From Corydoras sp. C115 (Eukaryota > Chordata > Actinopteri > Siluriformes > Callichthyidae): a DNA stretch of 64,000 bases. The stretch covers positions 1,526,001-1,590,000 of the forward strand of contig JAFMOC010000076.1 in assembly GCA_019802505.1 (NCBI GenBank), in the 5' to 3' direction. Below are positions 35,540 through 48,500 of this stretch, piece after piece. A program made the position numbers and the translations under genes. Position 1 is the first letter of the stretch. Each line of letters begins with the position of its first letter. A model generated the notes under the pieces. It was not told where the DNA came from and did not search any database. It saw only the letters and a program-made list of their open reading frames with translations.

Positions 35540-35880
35540 ACTTCTCTGTCATTCACCAGCATCCCATTTGACCTTTGGGTGGCTGTCTCTGCTGCTTCTA
35601 CACTTTCATACTCCACAAATCCATATCTCTTAGAAATTCTCTTATCACACAGCACCTGCAATAAAACATTTGGAAAGACAAATATAATGTAAGTATAAAA
35701 TGATATTCATATAGCACACACATTTAGACTTACACAGATTCTGAAGTACAAACCTTGCATGAGCAGATATTCCCAAAAGCAGAGAAGGTGTCGAAAAGAG
35801 CCAGAATGTCAATTGAAATGTGCAGGTTTTTGATGATAATGGTTCTGTTCATTATGGGATATTTCTCCTCGCTTTGCATG
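35540..35880 (-). pseudogene. PABP-like module E (RRM2 only, inverted)
   Basis: Two exons on the - strand, about 35880-35754 (TIIIKNLHISIDILALFDTF) and 35655-35540 (116 bases, same size as in modules A, B and D; RYGFVEYESVEAAETA). Splice sites and frame are intact, but no RRM3 exons follow before module D, 1.5 kb away. It may be a fragment, or an extra RRM2 once joined to D. Confidence 0.72.
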
Positions 35881-36357
35881 ATGCACAGGCTGGTTTCTAA
35901 TACACATTTCTATTACCTGAACGTTTTTTGGAATCCTAAATAATTGTCTGACAATTTGCAAAAGTGTTCTGCAATTCTACCTGAGCTTTGTCTGAACACA
36001 ACTGATCAGACATTCTAAGTGATCTTCCTTTAGTTTTATCGCTACAACCACCACTTTCAACATTCCAAATTTTTAGGAATGTTCTGTTATACTCTGTGGA
36101 CATTAGACGATTTATAAAACATAGAAACGAGTGTTTATTTGTAGTTTTGACATATTTTGGTTGTTTTTTACTCAGTTATTTTTCCCCAAAATATTATTAG
36201 TTTATTTTACAGCTTCAAATACACAAATTGACTCTTATGCAAAGTTAATAACATCATTCAGTGACCTCTCATGACTTTTAGGACAGGCAATAGCTACTTT
36301 CCTTACTAAGGAGTGTAATGTTTTGTTTTTACTTTTGTAATGATATTTAGTAAGTAA

Positions 36358-36729
36358 TGATAGTTTGAGGCGACACGGTGGCTTAGTGGTTAGTGGTTCG
36401 CCTCTCAGCGCTAGGGATTCCCGGTTCGAATCCCCATCTGGGTGGAGTTTCCATGTTCTCTCCGTGTCCGCGTGGGTTTCCTCCGGGTTCTCCGGTTTCC
36501 TCCCACAGTCCAAAAACATGGATCAAGTCAATTGAATTCTCCAAAAAATTGCCCCATATAGAGAGTGTGTGTGAGTGAGTGAGTGAGTGAGTGTGTGCCC
36601 TGTCCTGGGTCTATCTGCCCAGCGCCCGAAACGTTCTCCCCTGGATGGGCATGGGGAACCCCACCGCGACCCTAATAGAGGATAAAGCGGGAGATAATGA
36701 ATGAATGAATGAATGAATGATAGTTTGAG
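36358..36729 (+). mobile_element. Full-length SINE with target-site duplications
   Basis: The SINE at 36370-36717 is flanked by TGATAGTTTGAG on both sides. A small internal gap removes part of the GTGCCCAGCGATGGATTGG segment. Confidence 0.92.
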
Positions 36730-36774
36730 TAATTGCAGGAAACAGATGGAATGTCCATTGTTTGTGGGGAATGT

Positions 36775-36970
36775 GGGGAATAGTGTGGAACAGTGCGGAA
36801 CAATGTAGAACAGTGGGGAACAGTGCGGAACAGTGTGAAACTGCTGCACAGTGGGGAGCAGTATGAAACAGTGGGGAAAAGTGTGAAACTGTACGGAACA
36901 TTGCAGAATATTGGGGAGCAGTGGGGAACACTGCGGAACAGTGTAGACCAGTGGGGAACAGTGAGAAATA
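36775..36970. repeat. Minisatellite, roughly 10-base unit
   Basis: Degenerate tandem copies of units like CAGTGGGGAA and CAGTGCGGAA over nearly 200 bases. It starts about 50 bases after the SINE tail. Open frames across it on both strands are repeat artefacts. Confidence 0.85.
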
Positions 36971-37720
36971 CATACACAAATTACTAGTTGCTTGTGCTCT
37001 GCAAAGTATGATGATCTTAAAGTCCTGTAACCGACTTCCTCAAAGCCATGAGCCATAGCCATTGCACAGCAATTCATTTATCAATAATCTAAAATGCAAA
37101 TTACCCTCTCTATCATAAATTCCCCCAAGAGTGTTTTGATATCTGACGGGCATTTATTTTGAGTTTATGTGAGAATTCCGCCCCAAATCTCCTTGTCCCT
37201 TTCTTCCTCCCTCCCTCCTCCTCCATTTAGTCCTCTTGAAGTGCTGAGCTCATTTATTTATGCAATTTGATCATTTTAGTTATTTGATTAGATTTGTATT
37301 GGTTATGTTAACGAAAATAAACATACATTGAATATAATACTGTGATTTTTTTTAATGAATACTTTTTGCAATTGGTACTCTTTTTTGAGTTGAGAACCTA
37401 CCCTCAAAATATCTGTACACTTGTCTGTCAGCTACACACAAGCGATTGTATTTGAAGATCAGAGTCACCTTATTATGTGTAATATTTGACCAGTGTCTGT
37501 CAATCTGTTCAAATTCACAAAGACTCTAAACACAGTATGTTCTACATTCGTACAATGTAAAATGACTTTGTGTAATAAATACTTTGTATATAAATAATAT
37601 ACAAAGTATAATGTAAAGACACATATGATAATGTCTATGTTATTTTTCGACCTTTTGTTGAGTCACTTTTTTACATTTCTATGTGAGAAGTTATTTAATA
37701 GTTAGAATGAAAACGTAGGA
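36971..37720. other. AT-rich spacer upstream of parp4
   Basis: I see no gene. It lies between the minisatellite and the parp4 promoter region. Confidence 0.5.
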
Positions 37721-37727
37721 TAACGAT

Positions 37728-37745
37728 CACCAGCAGGGGGCGACA
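37728..37745 (+). promoter_or_regulatory. CTCF-like motif upstream of parp4
   Basis: CACCAGCAGGGGGCGACA matches the vertebrate CTCF core consensus (CCASYAGRKGGCR) in forward orientation. It lies about 70-150 bases upstream of the likely parp4 start site. Binding is not shown. Confidence 0.55.
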
Positions 37746-37895
37746 AAGAAACGTGGGTGAATAGGTAGGTTTAGGGGCGGGGCATGCAGCAGCAGATCTC
37801 CGGGAAGTGACTGCTTCGACAACACGGATCACTTTGGGATAAAAGAGAATCTGTAGTTCACTGTTTAAAATCCCTCAGAAGTATCTGTTTTTAAA
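37746..37895 (+). promoter_or_regulatory. parp4: parp4 core promoter and 5' non-coding exon
   Basis: A GC box (GGGGCGGGGC, 37774-37783) is followed by less AT-rich sequence and a clean splice donor (TTTTTAAA|GTAAGTG) at 37895/37896. The ATG is in the next exon at 39888, so this is read as an untranslated first exon. The exact start site is unknown. Confidence 0.5.
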
Positions 37896-38115
37896 GTAAG
37901 TGTTATCTTTCGATTTAACGTAGTAACAATGTCGTGCTATTCTATATGTGATTGACTGTACCAGAGTGTACTGTGGGCTGCTTAAAACAGTTATACTAAT
38001 GATTCGTGTTGACTAGTTATAATTAGTAAGTGTGCAATAGCTAAATATCATTTCTAATAATAGAGATCGTCTGTACTGCATGTAGGTTGAGTGTTATAGT
38101 TACTTCCTGACACGT

Positions 38116-38131
38116 CCGCCATCTGGTGGCG
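38116..38131 (-). promoter_or_regulatory. Second CTCF-like motif, opposite orientation
   Basis: On the - strand CGCCACCAGATGGCGG matches the CTCF core closely. It lies in parp4 intron 1 about 390 bases from the first motif and points towards it. Confidence 0.5.
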
Positions 38132-38212
38132 TATCAGTATAATGACCAAACTCAATATGCACTTATCCTGCTGTTTGTTCTGTTAATGGTAAGGGACCAC
38201 AATAGATGGACA

Positions 38213-38582
38213 ACAGTCTGTAATTCATTCATTCATTATCTCCCGCTTTATCCTCTATTAGGGTCGTGGTGGGGTTCCCCATGCCCATCCAGGGGAGAAC
38301 GTCTCGGGCGCTGGGCAGATAGACCCAGGACAGGGCACCAATCCATCGCTGGGCACACACTCACTCACACAGACACACTCTATATGGGGCAATTTGGAGA
38401 ATTCAATTGACTTGATCCATGTTTTTGGACTGTGGGAGGAAACCGGAGAACCTGGAGGAAACCCACGCAGACACGGGGAGAACATGGAAACTCCACCCAG
38501 ATGGGGATTCGAACCGGGAATCCCTAGCGCTGAGAGGCGAACGTGCTAACCACTAAGCCACCGTGCCGCCAGTCTGTAATTG
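38213..38582 (-). mobile_element. Full-length SINE with target-site duplications
   Basis: The SINE at 38225-38569 on the - strand is flanked by CAGTCTGTAATT on both sides. It is in parp4 intron 1 and almost identical to the copy at 38680. Confidence 0.93.
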
Positions 38583-38679
38583 TAAATCTAAAGTGTCCTA
38601 CTATCTGGTAACTTATAAAATCCTTCTTTTTACACTTAATGTCCATTTTATCAATTACCATTTTGATGATCCCAATGAG

Positions 38680-39026
38680 GGCGGCACGGTGGCTTAGTGG
38701 TTAGCACGTTCGCCTCTCAGCGCTAGGGATTCCCGGTTCGAATCCCCATCTCTGGGTGGAGTTTCCATGTTCTCCCCGTGTCTGCGTGGGTTTCCTCCAG
38801 GTTCTCCGGTTTCCTCCCACAGTCCAAAAACATGGATCAAATCAATTGAATTCTCAAAATTGCCCCATATAGAGTGTGTCTGTGTGAGTGAGTGTGTGCC
38901 CAGCGATAGATTGGCGCCCTGTCCTGGGTCTATCTGCCCAGCGCCCGAGACGTTCTCCCCTGGATGGGCATGGGGAACCCCACCACGACCCTAATAGAGA
39001 TAAAGCGGGAGATAATGAATGAATGA
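38680..39026 (+). mobile_element. Full-length SINE
   Basis: Forward copy with intact head and tail. The flanking repeat is about ten bases (GATCCCAATGA before, GGTCCCAATGA after). It lies about 100 bases from an inverted, near-identical copy, so the transcript could form a long hairpin. Confidence 0.92.
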
Positions 39027-39367
39027 ATGGTCCCAATGAAACTGCTGGTTGATATAAATCACCCATTTTTAAAATAATGATTATTCAAGAGGATCATTTT
39101 TATATCCCACAGTCCCATAACTTTTGGTAATGTGAACATATCACACACAAAGTACTCATTTGTATTAATATCTTATTCTTAAAGTCCTTAAAATTAGGTT
39201 ATTGATTATAAAGGATTGAATCAAGTAGCATATTTGCTTTTGAAGTTCCTAGCATTTAGGTGGCCAATAGACAACAGTGTTTTTCAGTATACTTAATGGG
39301 CCAAATGTAACAAAATGTGTATGTGTCTTCAGTCAGAATTTAAATCATTTTAAATCATTTTAGTTCA

Positions 39368-39374
<7 letters not shown>

Positions 39375-39442
<68 letters not shown>

Positions 39443-39564
39443 TTCATTATCTTCTGCTTTATCCTATATTAGGGTCGCGGTGGGGTTCCCCATGCCCATC
39501 CATGCGAGAATGTTTCGGGCGCTGGGCACATACACCCAGGACAGGGCGCCAATCTATCGCTGGG

Positions 39565-39641
<77 letters not shown>
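39375..39641. repeat. (TA)n tract split by a 5'-truncated SINE
   Basis: TA repeats at 39375-39439 and 39567-39641 flank a reverse SINE 3' fragment (39440-39566). The simplest reading is insertion of a truncated SINE into one long TA tract. Confidence 0.85.
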
Positions 39642-39645
<4 letters not shown>

Positions 39646-39887
39646 AAATTTTTTTTTAAATTCAAGCTAATGTTTCAAATGTTTTGTTCAGTGATCGATG
39701 TATTTTATAAAATAAAATTGTGTGCCATTTTTTTATCAATTAGTTTTTTTATTTACTAAACTTAGTTTTATCTTTTAAGATATTTAAGATCTTAAGATCT
39801 TTTAACCATCACCAAAACTTGCACATAGAGATGCTAGAAGACCAGTTTCTCGAATCCTGATTTTTTTTCTTTCTTTATTATACAGGC

Positions 39888-42800
39888 ATGGCTTTATTCA
39901 AGGACCTCTGTGTGGTTCTAGACCTAAAAAATATTCCTTATAAAGAAAAGAAGAAGGTGATGTCTGCTATATTGGACAATGGAGGAAACATCTCATATGT
40001 AGTGAATCAGAAAGTAAATACTGCATTTAATATTTTTTTCTACAGTAACGTTACAATTGAAAGTAATAGTCTGTGTTCTGTTTTTTTCTTTTTTTTAATT
40101 ATCATTTTGTCGTGATTGGAGTTATGAGGGCTGTTGGTTCATTTCCCAGTGCTCAAAGGGCAAACAGGTGGAAACTGGACAGGTTGCCAGTCTATTGCAT
40201 GGTGGAGACACACAAACAAACTTATACATGTGAACAATTTAGTATATGCAATTTATTAAGTAGACTGTAGGAGGAAAGGACACTCCTGGAAGAAATGCCC
40301 ACTGACACAGAAAGAATACAAACTCTACACAAAAAGGACTACTGTTCACGTTATTTGATATTGTACCAGGACCTCCTTGCTATCTAGTTAGAGTTTTAAC
40401 CAAAGCTTCACCATGCTGTCTCACAAAGGTTTTAGAGTTTTAATATCCAAATGATCGTTCTGCTCTTAACTTGCATCTGCAGTGTACACTCATGATCTAT
40501 AAACTGTAGTACAATTCTGGATTTTGTGTAACCTGGGATCAATTGTTCATGAATGGCACTAACATTTTTTTGTGATCACATTAAGGATGCAGTGAGATCT
40601 AATCATTCAAACCACATTAGATTTGGTCCAAGACTTGTAAGAGCCAATTTATTTACCAAAGTGTACAGTAATCTATCCTCTGCCACATTATTGGTCATTA
40701 AGCTTTTTCCATTGTGCTCTTACATCTTAATTGATGACACATATGAGCTGCATGACTAAACAGCTTGCACTTCTTTAGCAGATAAATTATAGACATCACA
40801 CATCCTACTTTATTAATGGAAATAATTTGGGAATCACACGTAAATCTGTCCACCTGTGAGCCTATCATGTGAGATTTGCTAAAAGAGGTGTGAACAGGGC
40901 CTTTTAAACTTTGTTGTACAGTAGGTTGTGCTGTTGTCATGTGTTCAAATCCCAGATAATTGCCCACCCCTTTTTTATGAAGATGCATTTTCTTCCCTCG
41001 TCTACAGTAAAATCGAGCTCTGAAATTGTTCACTAGCAATTGAATTGAAAATATTTACTTGCTCTGTGAAGTGTTTCGTGTTTTTACCCTACAATGGACT
41101 TTTGGCCATTTTTTCTGCCATATTCAGAGCTATCAACAGAGATTATTATCATTCTTTTAACCATTTGTTAAAATTTATTATAAAACGGGTAGTTCTTGTC
41201 CTTGAATCTGATTGGCTGAGCCGTTTATCCAGCTGTGACATTATTGACAATAATTTACACCTCTAAAAGCTTAACTCTAGTGCATTATTGCTTTATCATT
41301 AATCTATTATAAAGTTGGATAAAGAACTTTAAAACCAAAGCTTAACCAAGAGTAAACAAGTGTTCAAATTGTACCAAACACCTAATTTTGGAAAATAGGT
41401 AAGGTATTATAAAATTGAAATGTTTAAAACTTTAAAAGGAATAAAGTAGTATGCAATATATAGCATGCAAATTCATTGTCCATAATTATACTCTACCTTT
41501 AGCTTTGTTAGCTAAAGGCTGTTGCCAGTTTCAGCATTAATGTATCTTTGTGGACAAAGCCCATAAAGACAACAAATGAAGGAAAGTGAATCCCACCAAA
41601 ATCATTAAGATCAATTGCAACACTGATGGTAAACAAGGTCTGTTTGAGCCAACAAAAGCTGACTTGATTAAATGAGCACCAAATTATATACAGTAGTCAC
41701 AAGGCATATGTGTCAATGTGGGTGAGAAAGGGGTTCTATATCGTTGCCCATGATTTTGGATTAGTATGTGCAACAACGTAATGTAAAGCTCAGCTCAGTA
41801 TTTTAAGTTTTTAAACTCTATGTATGTCATAATTCATGTTATCAAACTACTTGAAATAAAACAGACTACAACAAAGTTCAGGCCACAATAAGGAGGCATA
41901 TGTTGTAACAAGGGTTCCTACCTGCTAACTGCTCTGTGTTTTGCTTAGTGTTCATTTGTGGTGGCCAGCAGCTTGGAGAACATGAGCAGTAGTAGGCAGA
42001 GGAGTGCGCAGAAGCACCAAATTCCGATTGTTAGTCGACAGTATGTGTGGAGCTGTCAGGAAAAAGGGCTCCTGCTACCCTTTACAGAGCATGTTCTAAA
42101 TCCACTGGCCTCTTCACAGCTTACATCTGAAACACACCCAGGTACAACATTCTTAAACAAAAGTCTTTACTGACACACCTTTGTCTTAACTACAGCAAAG
42201 ACATTTAATGACAATGTTTCAATGAATGTTTAAGATAAAGTTTAAATATTACTCAGTGTTTTAGAAACTTAAAATGCCAAAATAATGCTGTAAACACCAT
42301 GGAGTAGATTATAACTTTCTGAAGATAATCAGTGTGCATAACACCTATATTTTTCTTATGGAATCTTTTCTTCCTGAAAGATGAGTCATGTTACTAAAGA
42401 GGTATGTGAGACATTTATTGCTGTACTTAAAATGTTTGTAATGAATTTTCTATTGCACATTTTAAAGTGTTGAGGCCTAAAGATCAACCATGGTCCAAAA
42501 TTGATGACTTTTACAAAGACAAAGACAGGAATCAGAACAATACATACTTGGACAAGTTCAGGTGTGTTCTTCTTTTGATTTTCAGCCTGTTAATTATGTT
42601 GTTAACCATCATGTGTAAATAAAGTTGTATATTCTTTCATGCAGAATCTACACGGACAGTGATTATGACATACCAGAATTCCCCTCTAATTTCCAAGTTG
42701 CCAAGTATGCTTTTTTTTGTAAGGTAAATCCCATACAGACAACTTTTAAACAGATCATACAGGTAGTAGTAAAACTGTTACATTCCTCTTCATGCAAATA

Positions 42801-45483
42801 AAAACTTGATTGTTTTCTGCAGCCCAAGTTGTGGTCAGTTTTGGAACTTCAGAGTGCGAAAAGCCAGACAGGACAGCTGTATCGCATTGTGCATTCTGTC
42901 ATGAATGAGGCAGAGGTAATAAATACTTACTCTTGGAACTCTGAGAACTCTGCAGATGTTTATACACTCTTAACAACAACCAAAACATGGCTCATGTTGT
43001 TTCATTACATGTACATGGATTCAGCTAGTAACACCAGTGATTGGTGGCCAAGAGTAATTAGCGCTCTTGTGTGCAGAGGAAAGTTATATTTAGGTGATGT
43101 GGCAGTTTATCTTTCCTCTCAGTTAGTTCAATAAAAAACATTACAAAAGTTGGGCTGATATATATATACTTCTTGGCCTGGGCTTGTAATGACATTTCCT
43201 GCAAATGAAATGTAAAAAAAAAAGCTTTTTTTTGTTGCTTTTTGGTGTTTTGGAGACATTTTGTAATTGTTAATTTTGACTTTATCTTAAACTTAAGTGT
43301 TAATCACCCTCTTAATAGTAATAGCTGATTATTAGCCTAATATTTATGCCATTATGTCTTTTATATTGCTGCAGAAGACTGTTTCAAGGGATAAGCTGGT
43401 GTATAGCATTAGTTCTGAGGATTCTGTAAAGGTATACCTCATGTTAAGTAATGAACTGCCGTCCCAAGGATTCATTCAGACACCCACACTTCCTTCATGG
43501 GCTGAGAAGCTGGCCTCCCGTGGCCTTCAGCAGGTTGGTTCGAAACGTTGTCATGGCAAAGACCATTTGTTTAAGTTAATGATGGTTAAAGTGCGAATTG
43601 TTTAAGTTTTAAATGCTTTAACATAAGAAATGTAAGTGATAAGCAAATATAAAAACTCAACCATCTGGCACCATCAATCATGGCACAGCCAAAATTGCTG
43701 ACATCATATTTTCCCCATTATTATGATTATTGGGTTAATTGCCTGCATATGGTTGATGGTACGCAATATATTGTTGGGATATACAGTACAGACTATGTTT
43801 CATCAAAAAAACAGTTACATGAATAAATAAGTATACAAATGTTCCTAATTTAAGGATCACTGAGTACTCTGAGTACACAAATTTATATTGTGGGTTTGTT
43901 TGACATGAGTAACTACTGTATTTGGCAAAATTGAAAAATTTATATAAACAATTGGCTTTATACTGAATACATATTAAGCTATTATTATTTACATTTAAGG
44001 CTCTCCACAGCCTAGTACCAACATATTACACTAATCTTATCCAAGTTTATACAGTCAGACCTTGTGCTTTTCAACTTTCTATTCCCTTTATATGTCTGTC
44101 TAATATGGAGTCAGAGATTTATCTTTGTTATCACTCAGTGACTTATCTTTGGAAATTGCTTAAACAACTGATATCTTCTCCATCTTTGAAATCACAGATA
44201 AAGACTTATTTATTAAACTAGCCTACCATTCATTTATTTGATTGTTCATTGTCTTGTTTTAATTTCTCTTAAGATGTAAGACGTCTTTAATTACAATGAA
44301 AGGTGCCTATAAATAAAATGCAGTTATGTTTGGTATTTTGCAAATTTTACGGTCAAATTGCGTTTACATTTCATCCTCTAATCTACTGTTAGAATATTGA
44401 TTTGTGGCTTGATATTCTTGGTCTTAACTGTTCTATTTCCATAATAATAGTAATGATTAGGAATGAATGTGTTCAATTGTGTCTTTTACAGGTTTTGTTG
44501 GAAGAAAAATTAAATTGTGAAGTCTCACATGAAGTGGGTGTCTTTTTAGAACTCATCTGGAGTGAAGCCCTTGGTTCCCTTAGCAGCATCCTGTCTGTTC
44601 CTGTCACCAGCCTCAGTCTAAATGATGTGAGACCCTGGCAAAATATCTGTTTGTTTTTAAAAGTAGTGTTTACATACCTGTCTAGCAATAAAGTTTTTGA
44701 TTAATCTACCAAATTAATGAACAGTCCTTGTCTGTGTGTGTGTGCTTGTTTGCTTGCATTTGCAGGTGAGCAGGGTGGAGGGTTTGCTCTTTCAGGTGCA
44801 GAAGTGTCACAGTGATGATGAGGTCAGTGCTTTGCTGGATGAGGTCAAGACCCTGTTACCTGTGAGAATGACTGAGCCTGATTCAAGAAACAAGCTGGTG
44901 TCCCAAAAACTTGATCTCTGTCAGGTAATATGAACATGTGGTCTGTCTTGTTAATTTATATCAAAATATTCAATTGTCCTTGATTCTTACTCTTACAATT
45001 AAAATGATTAAATTTAATCTTCCTCAGCTGATTCGAGACATTCTAAATATGACTGAGGCAACTTTGGGGAACCCCTTTCCATCCTCACTGGGAAAGTATC
45101 GTGCCCTGAAGTGCAGCATTGAGTTAGTACCACCCCAAAGCCCTGAATTTCTGTCAGTCAGCCAGCTTTTGGAGGATGGAGATGTTAAGTATGTTTTTTT
45201 TATTTTTCTGGTTGTGTTTGTTAATGCTGGTTATGGGTACTTTTTATGGTTGGTATATTTAAATATATGTAATTGGTTATAGACCAGCTTCAGTTCAGCA
45301 GATACTGCACGTGAATAGAGGGGCAGAGCTTCATATGTTTCAAGAAGAGCTGGGCAACATTAGGACCCTCCTCCATTCCACTGCTCCCAGCAGCTTTGTT
45401 GGAATTCTGTCTCGGTAAGTTTCACTGTCCGTATATACTTCATTGTCACTCAAACATACACACACACTGGCAATTAATTTTAA

Positions 45484-45541
<58 letters not shown>

Positions 45542-48500
45542 CAATTTACCATTATAAAGTGTGTAATAATATAGTAGAAAAAACTAAAAATGAAAAAGAA
45601 AGTGTCCAGTATGGATGGAGACCTAAGTGGTCCTGTGCAAAATAAGATTTTAATGTCCTGTTGTTTTATTTGTTCTTCCGGCCCAAAACAGTTGTATTGT
45701 AGAGCCTGATGGCCCTCGGAACAAAAGATCTCCTCAGTCTTTCTGTGGAGCAGTTCAGTGACAGCAGCCTGCCACTGAACGTGCTCCTTTGGTCCATAAT
45801 GATGTTGTGCAATGGGTGACCATCATCGTCCATGATGGAGAGCAGTTTGCTTAGTGTCCTCCTCTCTGCTACCTTAATGTTGGATGTGTGAGTGTGCGTG
45901 TCTCAGAGCAAGCCCCCTTGTCTGTTTATATCTGCTTCTCTGTAGAGAAAGACAATTTTCCACACCCCAAACAAATGCTCATAACTCATCGCTTCGGCAA
46001 AGACACCGTTAGAAAAATGAACGCTTTGGGGATCATTGGTTTAAAATGATGCAGAGTTATGATGATTTGAAAATGAGGAAAAGGTGACAAAAAAAACCAT
46101 TGGAGTCTATGGAGTAGTTTTAGTCCCTCATGCCAAAATTTTTCAAGCCCTCTAATAAACAACCTAATATGAAAAAAAAATAATTGAAACTTGAAGAGTT
46201 GAACACAACAACATTACAAAAGAATTTCTAAGTGAGGAACAACCAGGTAAGGAGTGCCCGCTGCATCCCACACATAACAAAAGTGGAAGATGCTTGTGCT
46301 TTGATTTGCATATTAACATCCTGACATTTGTAGATAAAATGCAGCAAAATCAAACCCTTTTTGTAAAAAAACAAACTGTACTTTTTGCACCGCTAACTTT
46401 CATCTTTGGTGCCAAAGTGTTTACTTATTGGATAGTAATCCAATCCATTCATAATCCAGTAAAGTTCAGTTAAATGGCTAAAAACAGTGCTCTAATGTAA
46501 ATGGATAAATTTTTTTAGATGTACAGATAATTTGCTTCTGTGTTCAGAGGTCTGTTGCTTCCTAAGACTGGAGTAGAGCAACATGGAATTCAAAGGACAG
46601 ATGTCGGAAATCTGGGAGGTGGCATTTATTTTAGTGACTCCATAAGGTCAGTGCTTTTTCTAGTGTTGTATGTAGTTTGATTATTAATATTGTAACAGTA
46701 AAGTAATATGCTATATTTGATATCAAAACTCTTATGCTAACTTGAAATATGTTGTATTGCAGCACATCGCTTAAGTATTCCAAACCCAGTGAGGCAGACG
46801 GCTCTCGACTGCTACTTGTGTGCGAGGTGGCATTGGGCAAGTGTAAAGATCTACATTGCAGGGACTTCAATCTAACCTGTGCTCCAGAAGGTTACGACAG
46901 TGTGCATGGAATTCGTTGTACACAAAAAGTATTATCAGAATTTGAGGTACAGAGTTCACATAAGAAAAGGATTTCTTTGCATTATGTTTTTGGGATCTAT
47001 GAGATATGATTGTAACATAATTAATTGGGGGTACTTGTATGTGTTTGTTGCAGGACGATGAATACGTAGTGTATAGCACAGGTCAGGTCAGACTGAAATA
47101 TGTTGTTCAATACATGCTGGAAGGGGACCACATGAAAGACTTTCAGCCTTTGGTGAACACCGCTGTACAACAATTAGGTTTTGCTCCAGAATCCAACATC
47201 TGTGAGTGTCTTTTGTCTTCTTGTCTATTTAAAATAATTATTATACATGATGTCTCAGATGCTTCTAAAGTGTCAAAATAGATCAGTTTTCAGATTAAGT
47301 TAAACCCCTTTATCTTCATAAGATGTGCAGACAGATTTGAGCAGTTACTGTGTCTGATTATTCTTAATGAGAGTTTTAAATGTGCTAATTAATAATGTTT
47401 TATTAACATTGAGAAAATAAGTTTTTAGACAAAGGTTGCAGCCTCGTGTTAATAGAGTGTATGTGGATTTGTTTCTGCAGTAAGTAGTGATGATGGTGAG
47501 GGATTGGGCCAAACAAAAAACCCTTTGGAGGAGGTTACTGCTGGATTGCTAGACAGCAGTGGCAAGACACTTCCCTTAAAAGCTGTCCATGTTAGATCTA
47601 AACTTATGGATCTCCTGTCTCAGGTAAACCCCCAAAAATACTGTGAAGGAAAAAAACACCAGTTTTCATTCCCTCAGTGACCACTTGGCCCGAACTTGTA
47701 ATGACGTTTTCTGCAAACAGTGTAAACATTAACTACAAAATGGTGACCTCCACCCGAGTTCCCAAACTCACAACACAGCGCAGATACAGGAACGCTAACC
47801 CCCCTCCCCACCCGCTTCCCAAACCAGCACATAACACATTAAACAGATATGAGCAAACCACGTGGCCACAAGAGATTTTGTAACTAGATTGTTTCATTTC
47901 TTTATCAAATCAAGATTAACATTTTATACAGGAATGCAGTCCTTATGTTTGAGCTAGGCAGATACACACTCATAACAAACTCTTGTTTAAATAAACTTTA
48001 GATAAGTAACCAGAAATGCTGTGCCTGGCCAATAGCATTTCACGTCTGTTGCTGGATATCCTGTTCCAAAATTGTGGTTATTAATATAGAGTTGCCTTCC
48101 CCATTTTAGAGTTTCTAGTTACACTTTATAGTAGCTTACTCCCAACTCACTGATTCTTTTCCCATTTTATAATTTTATGTGTGGTAGTGTGCTAGTGGGC
48201 GGCACGGTGGCTTAGTGGTTAGAACGTTCGCCTCTCAGCGCTAGGGATTCCCGGTTTGAATCCCCATCAGGGTGGAGTTTCCTTGTTCTCCCCGTGTCTG
48301 CGTGGGTTTCCTCCGGGTTCTCCGGTTTCCTCCCACAGTCCAAAAACATGGATCAAGTCAATTGAATTCTCAAAATTGCCCCATATAGAGTGTGTTTGTG
48401 TGAGTGAGTGTGTGCCCAGCGATGGATTGGCGCCCTGTCCTGGGTCTATCTGCCCAGCGCCCGGGACGTTCTCCCCTGGATGGGCATGGGGAACCCCACC

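Larger units (their letters stand above)
39888..42141 (+). other. parp4: parp4 segment: N-terminal BRCT domain
   Basis: Two exons encode a start MALFKDLCVVLDLKNIPYKE, then CSFVVASSLENM and IPIVSRQYVWSCQEKGLLLP. The hydrophobic strands and the conserved Trp of the BRCT fold are in place. The first exon starts at the ATG three bases after its splice acceptor. Confidence 0.8.
45028..47201 (+). other. parp4: parp4 segment: PARP catalytic domain
   Basis: Exons 45028-47201 encode the ADP-ribosyltransferase fold. The H-Y-E triad can be seen: His in TLLHSTAPSSFVGIL, Tyr in GGGIYFSDSISTSLKYS, and Glu in DDEYVVYSTGQVRLKY. This predicts an active enzyme. The helical regulatory part precedes it (exons 43375-44924, ending KLDLCQ, then LIRDILNMTEATL). 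Confidence 0.88.

Noticed and set aside
36523..37077. Long - strand frames rich in HCS/FP repeats over 36.6-37.0 kb, and a CRISPR-like look
   Set aside because: This is a degenerate 10-base minisatellite. The units have no spacers and the host is eukaryotic.
39370..39759. Ile-Tyr repeat frames around 39.4-39.7 kb
   Set aside because: They are created by (TA)n tracts around a SINE fragment.
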